Source: Pseudoduganella plicata (lineage in GTDB: Bacteria; Pseudomonadota; Gammaproteobacteria; Burkholderiales; Burkholderiaceae_D). From it: DNA of 64,000 bases. Shown here one piece after another: positions 36,117 to 47,000 of this stretch (position 1 is the stretch's first letter; every line of letters starts with the position of its first letter). The stretch covers positions 5,704,001-5,768,000 of the forward strand of contig NZ_CP038026.1 of NCBI RefSeq assembly GCF_004421005.1, given 5' to 3'. Under the pieces are notes generated by a model. The model searched no databases, was not told the DNA's origin, and saw nothing but the letters and a program-made list of their open reading frames with translations. Position numbers and translations under genes: made by a program.

Positions 36117-38957
36117 TCAGGCGACAGTCTGCTCCGCCGGCCACAGCTCGCGAAACTCGGCCGCCGGCACGGGGCGGCTGAGATAATATCCCTGCGCCTG
36201 GTCGCAGTCGTGCGCGCGCAGGAAGGCCAGCTGGCCGGCCGTCTCGACGCCTTCGGCGATGACCTTCAGGTGCAGGTTATGCGCCAGCGCGATGATGGAG
36301 ACCACGATCGCTGCCTGGTCGGCATCGTCGTCGATCCTGCCGACGAAGGAACGGTCGATCTTGAGCACGTCGATGGGGAAGGTGCGCAGGTACGACAGGC
36401 TCGAATAGCCCGTGCCGAAGTCGTCGATCGACAGCGCCACGCCCAGGGCCTTCAGCTCGTGCAGCAGCGCCACGGCCTGCGCCACGTCGTCCACGAACAG
36501 CCCCTCCGTCAGTTCCAGCTCCAGCGCCGCCGGCGGCAGGCCCGTCTCTTCCAGCACGGCGGCAATCGATGCGACCAGGTCCGGCTGCGCGAACTGGCGC
36601 GGCGAGAGGTTGACCGCCATGCGCAGCGGCGCCAGGCCCGCATCGTGCCACTTTCTCGCCTGCGCGCACGCGGTGCGCATGACCCACGCGCCGATCGGCA
36701 CGATCAGGCCCGTTTCCTCGGCAAGCCCGATGAAGCGCTGCGGCGGCACGGTGCCCAGCTCCGGATGCTGCCAGCGCAGCAGTGCCTCCACGCCCACGAT
36801 GCGCCCGCTCGCCAGGTCGAGCTGCGGCTGGTAATGCAGCACGAATTGCTCGCGCTCCAGCGCGTTGCGCAGCGCGCTCTCGATGCGCAGGCGCTCCTGC
36901 GCTTCCTCGTTCATCGAGCTTTCATAGAACTGGAAGCAGTTGCGGCCCAGCTTCTTGGCCGAGTACATGGCGATGTCGGCATGCTCGATCAGGTGCTGCG
37001 CCGGCGTGCCGATGCCTTCGTGGACCGCCACGCCAATGCTGCAGGTGACGAACAATTCCTTGCCGTCCAGGTCCACCGGCAACGCGAGCGCGCGCATGAT
37101 CCGTCCGACCACGTCCGGCGACAGCGACTGCTCCGGGTACTCGCTGAGGATGGCCACGAACTCGTCGCCGGACAGCCGCGCCACCGTGTCGCTTTCGCGC
37201 ACCGTCGCCTGCAGGCGCGCCGCGATGGTCTTGAGCAGCTCGTCGCCGGCCTTGTGGCCCAGCGTGTCGTTGACGAACTTGAAGCGGTCCAGGTCGATCA
37301 GCAGCACCCACAGCGGATGGCCGCTGCGGTTGGAGTAAGCCACTGCCTGCGTCAGGCGGTCCTGCAGCAGCACGCGGTTCGGCAGTCCGGTCAGCGCATC
37401 GTGATGGGCGATGTGCTGGATGCGCTGTTCGGCCAGTTTGCGTTCCGTGATTTCGCTGCCCGTGCCGCGGTAGCCGCGGAACTCGCCGTGCGCGTCGTAC
37501 ACCGGCTCGCCGTTTGTGGTGAACCAGCGCGACACGCCATCCTTGCCTTCGATCGGATATTCGAGGTTGGCGAACGGCAGCCGCGCTTCCAGCTGCGCCA
37601 TGTGGGCTCGGCCCCATGACGTGTCCAGCATCGCCGGGTGACTGTGCCAGCGCGTGCGGCCGATATAGTCGTCGCGCTCGAGCCGGCCCTTTTCAAAGAA
37701 GCCGTTGGTGATATTGGTGAAGCAGAAGTTGACGTCCTGCTCCCAGTACCAGTCCGACGACAGCGCCAGCAGGCGCCGGAAACGGTGCTCGCTTTCCTGC
37801 AGCGCCCGTTCGGTGCGCTTGCGCGCGGCCACGTCCGCGTTCAGTTTCTCGTTGGCGCTGCGCAGGTCGGCCGTGCGGGCGTCGACCAGCCACTGGACCC
37901 GGCGCGAGCGCTGCGCCAGCGTCTGCATCAGCGCGGCGCCCAGGATGCTGAACAGGATGCCGCCCACCAGCGTCGACAGCGACCCCAGATGATCGGCCAG
38001 GAACGGGCGGGGCAGGGCGTCGGCCCGCACCTGCCACGTCATGCCCAGCACGTCGAACCCGCGGGTCTCACGGTCGCGCAGGCGCATATCCAGCCAGCGT
38101 GGCAGCCAGCTCTCCCGCGCCGCCGCTTCGCCGGTGCCGTTCGCGTACACGAGCGTGGGTGCGGCGCTGTCGCCGGCGTACACGCGCAGCGCCAGTCCGG
38201 CGTCTTCCAGCAGCCCGGCCGACTGGAAGATCTTCTGCACCAGTTGCGGCGCGTGGATCATGGCAGCGGTGTCGCCCACCCACGCCTCGTGCCGCTGCGC
38301 AGGCGTATCGACGGCGGCGCCGGGGCGGTACAGGGGCATGAGAATGATGAACGTGTCGCGCTGCACGGGATTCTCGGCAAGGCTGATCAGCGCCGTCGCC
38401 GCCGGTTTGCCCGTGCGCAGGATGCGCTCGATGGTCAGCGCCGTCTGCGGCAGCGGGCCCACGTCGAGGCCCAGCACGGCGCGATTCGGCTCGAACGGTT
38501 CGAAATAATCGGTAATGTTGTAAAACGGCCGCACCGGTGCCGGCACGAAGCGCCCTTGTGCGATGGCGCTGACGGCCGCGCCGGGGAAGGTGCGGCGCGC
38601 CTGCGCTTCCCACGCCGCCCGCCCGCTGTGCGGCAGCACCCGATGCCAGGTGAACGACTGGATGAACGGATAGCGCTGCAGCAACGGGTGAGTGAATGAA
38701 CGGAACTGCTCGCGCGTGACCGCCGTCGGCGGCAGGGTGCGGAACAGCTGGTTAGTCACCGTCAGGACCTCGACCGCGTCGTCCAGCCCGCGCCGCAGCG
38801 CGGCCACGCGCACGTTGACGCGCTGCTGGAAGCTGAGCGTGGCCTTGCTGTATTCAAGGGCGCTGACGGCATAGAACAGACCCCCGGTGACGGTCAGGCC
38901 CGCCAGGAGCGTCAACACCGCCGCCGCGGAGATGCTGGAGGACAGACGGCGGAGCAT
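36117..38957 (-). CDS. CHASE-PAS-GGDEF-EAL cyclic-di-GMP protein
   Basis: A 946-residue inner-membrane signalling protein. First transmembrane span about 10-35, periplasmic CHASE domain (QFRSFTHPLLQRYPFIQSFTW) up to a second span about 325-345, short coiled coil, PAS with PAC (about 390-510), GGDEF (RLSGDEFVAIL; S in the first motif place is common and compatible with activity) and EAL (VEALLRW, NLSPRQF, ELTEG, DDFGTGYSSLSYL, KIDRSFV, AEGVET all present). It can therefore both make and break c-di-GMP, with the EAL looking fully active. Single-gene unit; no ligand can be named. Confidence 0.95.
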   Translation of the reverse strand: MLRRLSSSISAAAVLTLLAGLTVTGGLFYAVSALEYSKATLSFQQRVNVRVAALRRGLDDAVEVLTVTNQLFRTLPPTAVTREQFRSFTHPLLQRYPFIQSFTWHRVLPHSGRAAWEAQARRTFPGAAVSAIAQGRFVPAPVRPFYNITDYFEPFEPNRAVLGLDVGPLPQTALTIERILRTGKPAATALISLAENPVQRDTFIILMPLYRPGAAVDTPAQRHEAWVGDTAAMIHAPQLVQKIFQSAGLLEDAGLALRVYAGDSAAPTLVYANGTGEAAARESWLPRWLDMRLRDRETRGFDVLGMTWQVRADALPRPFLADHLGSLSTLVGGILFSILGAALMQTLAQRSRRVQWLVDARTADLRSANEKLNADVAARKRTERALQESEHRFRRLLALSSDWYWEQDVNFCFTNITNGFFEKGRLERDDYIGRTRWHSHPAMLDTSWGRAHMAQLEARLPFANLEYPIEGKDGVSRWFTTNGEPVYDAHGEFRGYRGTGSEITERKLAEQRIQHIAHHDALTGLPNRVLLQDRLTQAVAYSNRSGHPLWVLLIDLDRFKFVNDTLGHKAGDELLKTIAARLQATVRESDTVARLSGDEFVAILSEYPEQSLSPDVVGRIMRALALPVDLDGKELFVTCSIGVAVHEGIGTPAQHLIEHADIAMYSAKKLGRNCFQFYESSMNEEAQERLRIESALRNALEREQFVLHYQPQLDLASGRIVGVEALLRWQHPELGTVPPQRFIGLAEETGLIVPIGAWVMRTACAQARKWHDAGLAPLRMAVNLSPRQFAQPDLVASIAAVLEETGLPPAALELELTEGLFVDDVAQAVALLHELKALGVALSIDDFGTGYSSLSYLRTFPIDVLKIDRSFVGRIDDDADQAAIVVSIIALAHNLHLKVIAEGVETAGQLAFLRAHDCDQAQGYYLSRPVPAAEFRELWPAEQTVA

Positions 38958-39074
38958 GCAATTCCCGGGTAAATGACGATAGCACGTCAGTGTGGCATAA
39001 AACGGGGCGGCTGCCGATCAAAAACGTATCTTCAGAGAATTATCTGTTGTCTTCACGCACTTAGACGGCACGCA

Positions 39075-39830
39075 TCATTGCGGGTAGCGCAGCCGCGCCA
39101 CGACCTGATGCGCCAGGAGACGGTTACACCAGCCGAATCCCAGCAGGGGCCACGGGCTGCCCCATGCGACGAGCCGCCGCATCAGCATGCCGGCGGGGGT
39201 GACGCGGGCGGTATGCCGGTGCGCGAACAGGATGCGGTTATTGCCGGCGATGCCGCGCAACTGGCCCACGTGGCCGCCGAAGGCCGTGCGCAGCCGGCGC
39301 AGCATCGTGTGAAAGCGGGGATCGTAGCTGAACAGATTCGTCGCCATTACGCCGTCCGGGCGCAGCGCGCGACGGCAGTCCCGGAAAAAACGGACGCTGG
39401 CCAGCGCCTCCGGCAGGCCGTCGACGTCGAAGCCGTCCACCAGCAGCACGTCGGCACTGCCGGCCAGGCACGGCATGTGCGTCGCCGCGTCCACGTGCAG
39501 GATACGAAAACGTTCGCTGTCGGGCGGCACCGCGAAGCTGTCGCGCAGGGCGATGACGTCGGCCCGCAGTTCCAGCACGGTGATGCGGCTGGCAGGCAGG
39601 TAGCGGTGGCAGAACTTGGCCAGCGAGCCGCCGCCCAGGCCGACCATGACGATATGCGCGGGGGCCGGTTTGAACAGCACGAAGCACATCATTGCCCGGG
39701 CATACGCCAGCACGAGCCGGTCGGGATCGCGCAGGTCCATCTCGCTCTGCACCTCGCCCGGCGCGAATTCCAGCGTGAGGCGGCCCTTGTGGCGCCGGAT
39801 CAGGGGACGGTGTTCGGAGGCGGTAGGCAT
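39075..39830 (-). CDS. Spermidine-synthase-like methyltransferase-fold protein
   Basis: A 251-residue Rossmann-fold protein. VMVGLGGGSLAKFCHRYLP is the nucleotide-binding loop, ITVLELRADV the acidic end of strand 2, and ADVLLVDGFDVDGLPE the region of the catalytic Asp in spermidine synthases. It lacks the N-terminal beta-domain of true SpeE. Such proteins are often annotated as spermidine-synthase-like; whether it transfers aminopropyl groups is doubtful. Divergent from the small gene at 39988. Confidence 0.83.
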   Translation of the reverse strand: MPTASEHRPLIRRHKGRLTLEFAPGEVQSEMDLRDPDRLVLAYARAMMCFVLFKPAPAHIVMVGLGGGSLAKFCHRYLPASRITVLELRADVIALRDSFAVPPDSERFRILHVDAATHMPCLAGSADVLLVDGFDVDGLPEALASVRFFRDCRRALRPDGVMATNLFSYDPRFHTMLRRLRTAFGGHVGQLRGIAGNNRILFAHRHTARVTPAGMLMRRLVAWGSPWPLLGFGWCNRLLAHQVVARLRYPQ

Positions 39831-39889
39831 GTATTCAGCTCGTACTCGGCTTGTTATCGGAGTGAAGGTTCTGCTAAGCTCTCGGGCTC

Positions 39890-39911
39890 GCCGGCGCCCG
39901 CGGGCGCCGGC
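39890..39911. repeat. Perfect 22-bp palindrome in a divergent promoter region
   Basis: Eleven-base half site GCCGGCGCCCG meets its exact reverse complement without a spacer. A second small inverted repeat, CCGAT-TT-ATCGG, follows at 39930-39941. Both are between divergently read genes, so they could be operators; a hairpin without loop is not a terminator. Confidence 0.6.
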
Positions 39912-39987
39912 AGCTCAATTTACACGATTCCGATTTATCGGTACATTGCCTCAACGGCAGGGCCGCGCGGCCCGATGGAGATCATTC

Positions 39988-40263
39988 ATGTTTCTGGACC
40001 ACCCGACCATTACCGCCACCAACAGCGCGACCGAACCGGACCGCGTCGAGCGGCTCAACCGCGTATATGGTTATGTGGCCGCGCTGGCCGATGCCGCGGG
40101 CAAGCAGCACTTCATCGAGAAAGTCAGCCAGTTGCACGATCACAAGGGCACGCTGATCGTGTTCTGGCACGACGCGCCCGGCGACGACGAAAAAGCCTTC
40201 TTCCTGCAGGCCTGGGCCAGCAAGGTGGGCGACGGCAGCAGCAACGTCGAACACGAAGTCTGA
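39988..40263 (+). CDS. Small soluble protein of unknown function
   Basis: A 91-residue protein with a helical N-terminal part (EPDRVERLNRVYGYVAALADAAGKQHFIEKVSQL) and a strand-like LHDHKGTLIVFWHDAP followed by EKAFFLQAWASKVGD. TGGAG lies 8 bases before ATG 39988. No family recognised. The GGDEF gene begins 7 bases after its stop, so the two are an operon and it may modulate that protein. Confidence 0.7.
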   Translation: MFLDHPTITATNSATEPDRVERLNRVYGYVAALADAAGKQHFIEKVSQLHDHKGTLIVFWHDAPGDDEKAFFLQAWASKVGDGSSNVEHEV

Positions 40264-40270
40264 CGGCGCC

Positions 40271-41488
40271 ATGGACAGCCGGACGCTGATCGCCACGCTG
40301 GCACTGGGCAACCTGGCGCTGTACGGCGTGCTGTTGTGCCATGGCATCGGCCGGCGCCGGCCCACAGGGCATGTCGCCTTCGGCGTGGCCCGCTTGTGCC
40401 AGGGCGCCGGCTGGCTGATCCTCGCCCTGCGTGAAGTGCTGCCGACACCCGTCTCGGGGCCGCTCGGGCTGGCATTGCTGGTCGGCGGCACGGCAATGGA
40501 TGCCGCCGCATTCTGGACGGTCACGGGCCGGCCCGGTGCGCGCCGGCTGCTGATGCGCGCATTGTGGCTCGCGGCCGGCGTGTACATCGCCGTCAATTTC
40601 CTGTTCGGACGCCAGAGCGCCGCTGCGGCGGCCGCGGGACCGTGGATCGCGCTGATGCTGGCGGCCATCACGGCCGGATTCGGCCTGTCCGGCGCCGCCG
40701 CGCTGGCACGCGACTGGATCGGTGCCAGCCTGCTGCGCCGCCTGCTCGCCGTGACGAACGTGCTGCTGGCCGTGCTGCCGCTCGCCGCCGCCGCGGCCGC
40801 GCTGCAACCCGGCTGGCTGCCCGTCGCGCCGGACCCGTTGTCCACCGTGTTGACGATCCTGCTGGCGGGCCTGTTCGTCAACGCCACCGGCTACCTGCTC
40901 CTGGGCCGCGACCGGCTGCAGGGAGAGCTCGACCGGCTGGAAACCGTCGACACGCTGACGGACGTGCCCAACCGCCGGGGCTTCTACCAGGGCCTGGCGC
41001 CATGGCTGGCGCTGGCGCGGCGCCCCGGCCTGCCGACGGCCATCGTGATTCTCAACCTCGACGGTTTCAAGCGGGTCAACGACCATTACGGCCACGGCGT
41101 CGGCGACGTCGTGCTGAAGGCGATTGTCGATGCCGTGCGGCGCCAGTTGCGCGAAGCCGACATGATCGGCCGCCTGGGTGGTGCCGAGTTCGCGCTGCTG
41201 CTGCCGCGCACGGGGCTGGCGGAGGCGTCGCTGGTGGCCGAACGGATCCGCGCGGCCGTCGCGGCGTTGCCCGTCAAGGCCGAGCGCGCCGTCATCAACC
41301 TGACCGCCAGCATGGGCGTGACGACGATCCGTGCCGAGGACAGCACCGTCAGCCTGTTCAAGCGCGCCGACGAGGCGCTGCAGGCTGCCAAGCTGCGCGG
41401 CCGCAATGCGGTCGTCGCCGCGGACGAGGCCACCCCCGCGGATCCCCACCCTGCCACGGATGACAGCCCGCGCAACCGCCAGGCGTGA
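40271..41488 (+). CDS. Membrane GGDEF-domain protein with altered active-site motif
   Basis: A 405-residue protein. Residues 1-215 carry about seven hydrophobic spans (a multi-span sensor module of no named family); residues 220-390 form a GGDEF domain with DGFKRVNDHYGHGVGD intact. The signature reads GGAEF: Ala305 replaces the Asp/Glu that is needed for catalysis in studied enzymes. An RxxD inhibitory site before it is not evident. It may therefore bind c-di-GMP or GTP as an effector or be inactive. Operon with the preceding small gene. Confidence 0.88.
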   Translation: MDSRTLIATLALGNLALYGVLLCHGIGRRRPTGHVAFGVARLCQGAGWLILALREVLPTPVSGPLGLALLVGGTAMDAAAFWTVTGRPGARRLLMRALWLAAGVYIAVNFLFGRQSAAAAAAGPWIALMLAAITAGFGLSGAAALARDWIGASLLRRLLAVTNVLLAVLPLAAAAAALQPGWLPVAPDPLSTVLTILLAGLFVNATGYLLLGRDRLQGELDRLETVDTLTDVPNRRGFYQGLAPWLALARRPGLPTAIVILNLDGFKRVNDHYGHGVGDVVLKAIVDAVRRQLREADMIGRLGGAEFALLLPRTGLAEASLVAERIRAAVAALPVKAERAVINLTASMGVTTIRAEDSTVSLFKRADEALQAAKLRGRNAVVAADEATPADPHPATDDSPRNRQA

Positions 41489-41549
41489 TGTCATCATCCC
41501 GTCATCAACGGGTTCTAATGTGGTAGGATTTTCAATATAAACGATATAA

Positions 41550-43028
41550 ATGGATTCCTCCATGTATGCAGCGGTCGACCTCGGGTCGAACAGTTTCCGG
41601 TTCTCCATTGGCAGCCATGACGGCGACGCAATCCGTGTGCTGAAAAGCGTGCGCGAGCCGATCCGGCTGGCGGCCGGGCTGGACGCGGATGGCAACCTGA
41701 CGCCGGACGCCATGGCGCGCGCGCTGGCGTGCCTGCACAGTTTCGCCGTCACGCTGGCCGGCTACGAGCTGGAGGCGGTGCGTGTCGTCGCCACGTCGAC
41801 GATGCGGCAGGCGAACAATATCGCCACCTTCCTGCCGCAGGCGGAAGCGGCGATCGGCTATCCCATCGAAATCATTTCTGGCGAGGAAGAAGGGCGCCTG
41901 ATCTATATGGGCGTGGCAAACGCGCTGGCGCAGCCGGCCGAGCGGCGCCTGGTGGTCGATATCGGCGGCGGCTCCACCGAGCTGATCCTGGGCCGCGGCG
42001 GCGATATCGAGCGGGTCGAATCGTTCAGCGTGGGCAGCGTGCGGCAAAGCCTGTCGTTCTTTATCGGCGGGCGCATCGACGGCCCGTCGTTCGAGGCGGC
42101 GATCCTGTCGGCGCGCAGCATCTTTGAAGATGGCGCGCCGCCGTATCATCCGCAGTTCTGGCGGCGCGCGTATGGCTCGTCCGGCACGATCCGGGCCATT
42201 GCCGATGTGATCGACAAGAATGGCCTCGACAAGGGCTGCCCCGCCAGGGGCGTCACGCCCGCCAGCCTGGAGGCGCTGAAGGCGCGATTCGTCGGCATCG
42301 GCCACGTGAGCAGGATCGACATCCCGGGCCTGCGGCCGGACCGCGCCGGCACCATCGTCGGCGGGCTGGCCATCCTGATCGGCGTGATGCACGAGCTGGG
42401 CATCGAGGCGATCGAGCCGATCGAGGCGGGGCTGCGCATGGGCGTGATGTGGGACCTGTACCAGCGCTCGATGCGGCGCGACCGGCGCGACGAGTCCGTG
42501 CGCGCGTTCGCGCAGAAGTTCGGTGTCGACACGGTGCGCGCCGCCCGCGTGGCCGACGACGCCGCAGCCTTGCTCGAGCAGCTCAGGCCGGGCGGCGACG
42601 CGGCGGGCCGGCTGCTGCGCTGGAGTGCGCTGCTGCACGAACTGGGCATGGCCGTTTCGCAGACGGGCTACCACAAGCACACGGCCTACATCATCGAGAA
42701 CGCCGATCTGCCTGGCTTCACCACGCGCGAGCAGAAGACCATGAGCCGACTGGCGCTGGCGCAGAAGGGCAACCTGCGCAAGGTCGAGGAGTTCCTGGCG
42801 GACGGCGACTTCGCCCGTGCCGTCGTCGCGCTGCGCCTGGCGATCGTGTTCATGCACGCCCGCATCGACGTCGCCACGGCCGCGCCGCGCCTGCGCATGA
42901 AGAACCGCATCGAACTGGAACTGGCACGCGAGTGGGTGGCCGACCATCCCACGCTGTCGTACTGGATCGAGAAGGAACAGGAACACTGGGACGAAGTCGG
43001 CGTCGACCTGGCTGTGCGCATTGGCTGA
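41550..43028 (+). CDS. ppx: Exopolyphosphatase / Ppx-GppA phosphatase
   Basis: A 492-residue cytoplasmic phosphatase of the ASKHA fold. AAVDLGSNSFRFSIG is the phosphate-1 loop, SGEEEGRLIYMGV carries the catalytic Glu region, VVDIGGGSTELILG is phosphate-2. The C-terminal HD-like domain is complete (LLHELGMAVSQTGYHKHTAYIIEN). It removes phosphate from polyphosphate and may also cleave pppGpp; the two activities cannot be told apart by sequence. Start at ATG 41550 or ATG 41562, the second closer to the domain. Confidence 0.93.
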   Translation: MDSSMYAAVDLGSNSFRFSIGSHDGDAIRVLKSVREPIRLAAGLDADGNLTPDAMARALACLHSFAVTLAGYELEAVRVVATSTMRQANNIATFLPQAEAAIGYPIEIISGEEEGRLIYMGVANALAQPAERRLVVDIGGGSTELILGRGGDIERVESFSVGSVRQSLSFFIGGRIDGPSFEAAILSARSIFEDGAPPYHPQFWRRAYGSSGTIRAIADVIDKNGLDKGCPARGVTPASLEALKARFVGIGHVSRIDIPGLRPDRAGTIVGGLAILIGVMHELGIEAIEPIEAGLRMGVMWDLYQRSMRRDRRDESVRAFAQKFGVDTVRAARVADDAAALLEQLRPGGDAAGRLLRWSALLHELGMAVSQTGYHKHTAYIIENADLPGFTTREQKTMSRLALAQKGNLRKVEEFLADGDFARAVVALRLAIVFMHARIDVATAAPRLRMKNRIELELAREWVADHPTLSYWIEKEQEHWDEVGVDLAVRIG

Positions 43029-43172
43029 CAATGCCGTTCTGTGGGTAAAAGCTCACAAAATATATTGTCAGCAAGAACGTTCCGCTTCCTTGTAATTTTG
43101 CTTACACTATAGGTTTCACCACTCTTGCCGCGCTCCGGCACGGCTCGGCAGTGGAACGAAAGTGGAGGCATC

Positions 43173-44003
43173 ATGGTGCACAACAGGGCGGAAACCGCGA
43201 TAGGGGGCCGGGCCGGCAGGCTGCCGGCACTTTTGCTGGCCGCTCTTGTGCTGGCTTTCCCCATGCCGTCGCACGCGGCGCCGGCGCAGGAGGGGACACC
43301 CATCATCACGCTGTGCTACGAACGGGCGGACGTGCGGCCCTGGCGCACGCAGGCGGGCGAGGGCCTGAACTTCGACCTGTTGCGCCTCGTCGCCGAGCGC
43401 GCCGGCGTGGCGTTCAACTTCCAGAGCATGCCGTTCAAGCGCTGCCTCGCGCTGCTGAAGGCCAATGCCGTGGACGGCGTGTTTGCCGTCAGCTTCAAGC
43501 CGGACCGGCTCGAGCTGGGCCAGTATCCCGGCGGTGCCACGCCCGACCCATCGAAACGCATGCACATCGACCGCTACGTCCTGCTGCGCCGCAAGGGCTC
43601 GGCGCTGGACTGGGACGGCAAGGCGCTGCGCAATGTCGACGGCGCCATCGGTGCCCAGCTCGGGTATTCCATCACCGACCAGCTGCGCAGCCTGAACGTG
43701 ACGGTGGACGAGGGCAGCCAGCGCTCCGATGAACTGATCCGCAAGCTGCTGGCCGGCCGCGTGGCCGGCGCCGCCCTCGGCGGCAGCGATGCCCGCACCT
43801 TGCTGGACGGGCCGTACGGGCCGCAGATCGAGGCCTGCCCCATCCCGCTGGTGGAGAAGCCGTACTTCCTGATGCTGTCGCACGCCCTGGTGGAGAAGCA
43901 GCCCGCGCTGGCGCAGAGGATCTGGGCCACCATCGAGCAGGTGCGTAACGGTCCCGCCTATCGACAGCTGGAGCGCGCCGACAGCAGGGGTGCGCGCCGC
44001 TGA
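43173..44003 (+). CDS. Periplasmic solute-binding protein (SBP_bac_3 type)
   Basis: A 276-residue protein with a signal peptide (ends FPMPSHAAPA) and an amino-acid-binding-type fold: ITLCYERADVRPWRT, GLNFDLLRLVAERAGV, FNFQSMPFKRCLALLKANAVDGVFAVS, and VEKPYFLMLSHALVEK. No transporter genes are near. GGAGG stands before ATG 43173. Its stop codon overlaps the start of the giant hybrid kinase (TGATG), so it probably delivers a ligand signal to the kinase, not to a permease. Confidence 0.86.
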   Translation: MVHNRAETAIGGRAGRLPALLLAALVLAFPMPSHAAPAQEGTPIITLCYERADVRPWRTQAGEGLNFDLLRLVAERAGVAFNFQSMPFKRCLALLKANAVDGVFAVSFKPDRLELGQYPGGATPDPSKRMHIDRYVLLRRKGSALDWDGKALRNVDGAIGAQLGYSITDQLRSLNVTVDEGSQRSDELIRKLLAGRVAGAALGGSDARTLLDGPYGPQIEACPIPLVEKPYFLMLSHALVEKQPALAQRIWATIEQVRNGPAYRQLERADSRGARR

Positions 44004-47000
44004 TGCAGACATTCCTGACCTGGCTGGCCGCCACCCGCATGGGGCGCCTGCGCGACAAGTGGCGGCGCGATATCCTGCTGCGTCTGGGCGTATCGATCTT
44101 CCTGGCCGTGGCGCTGTCCACTGCCGCCTACACCACGTACGCCCTGTACACCTTGCGCGCGCAGGCCGAGCTGCGGCTGGAGGAGCGGTCGGACCGCCTT
44201 GCCACGGTACTGGCGCAGGCACTGGCGCGCCCGCTGTTCGACATCAACAGCGCCGCCGTCAGCAGCGTCGTCGATGCGATGCGCGGCACGCCGGAAGTGC
44301 TGATGCTACGGGTACTGGCACCCAACGGCGGCGAAATGGCGGGCTTCTCGGCCCCGCGCATCGATCCGCGCAAGGCCATTGCCGTGCACCGCGACATCAC
44401 GTTCCAGGACGGCACCCGCAATTACCTCGTGGGCGCACTCGATATCGCGTACTCGCGCCAGGAGGCGGAACGCGATCTGCGCCACCAGCTGATGCAGGCG
44501 CTGGTCGTCAACCTGCTGCTGGCGCTGACGATCGTCGGTTCGATCTTCCTGGTGGCGCGCAAGGCCGCGCGCCCATTCGCCGATATCCAGAAATCCCTGG
44601 AAAAACTCGCGCAGGGCAGGACCGACATCCAGCTGTCCGGCATCGGCCGGTCCGACCAGGTGGGCCGGCTGTCCGCCGCCGTGCGCAGCTTCCGCGACAC
44701 GCTGACCCGCCTGCGCGATGCCGAAAGCGAACTGCGGGAACTGAACGGCGACCTGGAAACGAAGATCGACGCGCGCACGCACGACCTGAAGCTGACGATG
44801 CAGATGGCGCGCGACAGCGAGCGCAAGATCCAGGCCATCATCGACACGGCGCTGGATGCCGTCATCACGATGGACCGGCACGGCCGCGTCGCCGGCTGGA
44901 ACCGGCAGGCGGAGCTGATCTTCGGCTGGCGCCGCGACGATGCGCTCGGCCAGCAGCTCGATGCGTTGATCATCCCGCCGCGCTACCGCGAGGACCACCG
45001 CCGCGGCATGCGCTATTACCTGGCCGGCGAAGGGCGCGGCGAAGTGCTGGACCGCCGCATCGAGGTGGAGGCGCTGCGCAGCGACGGCAGCGAATTCCCC
45101 GTCGAGCTGTCGATCACGCGCATCGCGCTGGACGGCATGGACAACTTCGAGTTCTGCGGCTTCGTGCGCGACATCAGCGACCGGCGCGAGCGCGAACAGA
45201 AACTGGTGGCGGCCAACGTCAAGGCGGAGGCGGCCAACCTGGCCAAGTCCGAATTCCTCGCCAATATGAGCCATGAGATCCGTACGCCGATGAGCGCCAT
45301 CATCGGCATGGCCTACCTGGCACTGCGCACGGACCTGTCGCCCAAGCAGCACGACTACGTCAACAAGATCCACCGCGCCGCCATGGGCCTCCTGGGCATC
45401 ATCAACGATATCCTGGACTTTTCCAAGATCGAGGCCGGCCGCCTGGAAGTGGAGGAGGTGCCGTTCTTCCTGGACGAGGTGCTGGCCAACGTGGCCAGCG
45501 TGACGAGCCAGAAGGCGGCCGACAAGGGGCTCGAATTCCTGTTCGACGTGCCGCCCGCCGTGCCGCGCCACCTGTGCGGCGACCCGCTGCGCCTGGGCCA
45601 GGTGCTCATCAACCTGATCAACAACGGTGTCAAGTTCACGCAGTCCGGCGAGCTGGAACTGTCGTGCCGCCAGATAAGGCGCGACACCCCCGGCCGCGTG
45701 GTGCTGCGCTTTGCCGTGCGCGACACCGGCATCGGCATGTCCGCCGGGCAGAAGGCCAGGCTGTTCCGCGCGTTCGGCCAGGCGGGCGGTTCCACCACGC
45801 GCCAGTTCGGCGGCACGGGACTGGGTCTGTCGATCTCGCAGCAGCTGGTGCGGCTGATGGGAGGCACCATTGCCGTCGCCAGCGAGGAAGGCCGCGGCTC
45901 CGTCTTCGCCTTCGACCTGGAACTGCCGCTAGTCGAGGACCCGCCGCCACCGCCGCCGGTGCCGCAGGCGCTGACGGGCGCGCGCGTACTGCTCGTCGAC
46001 GACAACACGCTGGCGCTCGACGTGCTGTGCGAGGCGATGCGCGCGCTGCCGGTACGGGCCGATACGGCCGGCGACGGCGCGGCGGCGCTGGAGGCATTGG
46101 TGGAAGCGCAGGAAGCCGGGGACCCGTACGCGCTGGTGCTGACCGACTGGTTGATGCCGGGCGTGGACGGCATCGCACTGGCCCGGCGCATCGCCGCGCT
46201 GGCGTTGCGCCGGCGTCCCGCGCTGGTGCTGGTGACGGCATTCGGCCGCGACGAAACGCAGCGCGAGGCGGAAGCGGCCGGCTTTGCCGGCTTCCTGTTC
46301 AAGCCAGTCACGCACACGGCACTGGTGCAGACGCTGGTCACGCTGTTCACGCCGGCCCCGGCGGCCGGGTCGCTGACGCCGCCGGCACCGCCGGCCGTGA
46401 CGGCGCGCGTGCTGCTGGTGGAGGACAATCCTGTCAACCAGCAGGTGGCGGCGGAACTGATGGGCGTGCAGGGCATCGAGGTGGATATTGCCGGCAACGG
46501 CCGCGAAGCGCTGGACCGGCTGGCGCAGGCAGGGCCGGACCGCTACGACCTGGTGCTGGTGGACCTGGAAATGCCGATGCTGGACGGGCACGAAACCACG
46601 CTGGCGCTGCGCCGCGACAAGCGCTTCGACCGCACGCCCGTCATTGCCATGACGGCGCACGCGCTGGCGGACGTGCGCGAGCGCTGCCTGGCCGAAGGCA
46701 TGCAGGATTACCTGACCAAGCCGATCGACCCGGACCGGCTGTATGCCACCTTGTCACGCTGGCTGGGGCGGCCGATGCTGCCGGCGCCGCCGGCGCTGCC
46801 GCGGCCTCGCAGCGGAGCGGGGCTGCCGGAACTGGCGGGCATTGACACGAGCCGCGGCCTGCGCCACGTGGCGGGCAATCAGGTGTTGTATCTGCAGCTG
46901 CTGGAGCGGTTCCGCCATTCGCAACGTGACGCGGCCGAGACGGTGATGGCGGCGCTGGATGCCGGCCGCCGCGAGGAGGCGCGTCAGCGCGTGCATACCT

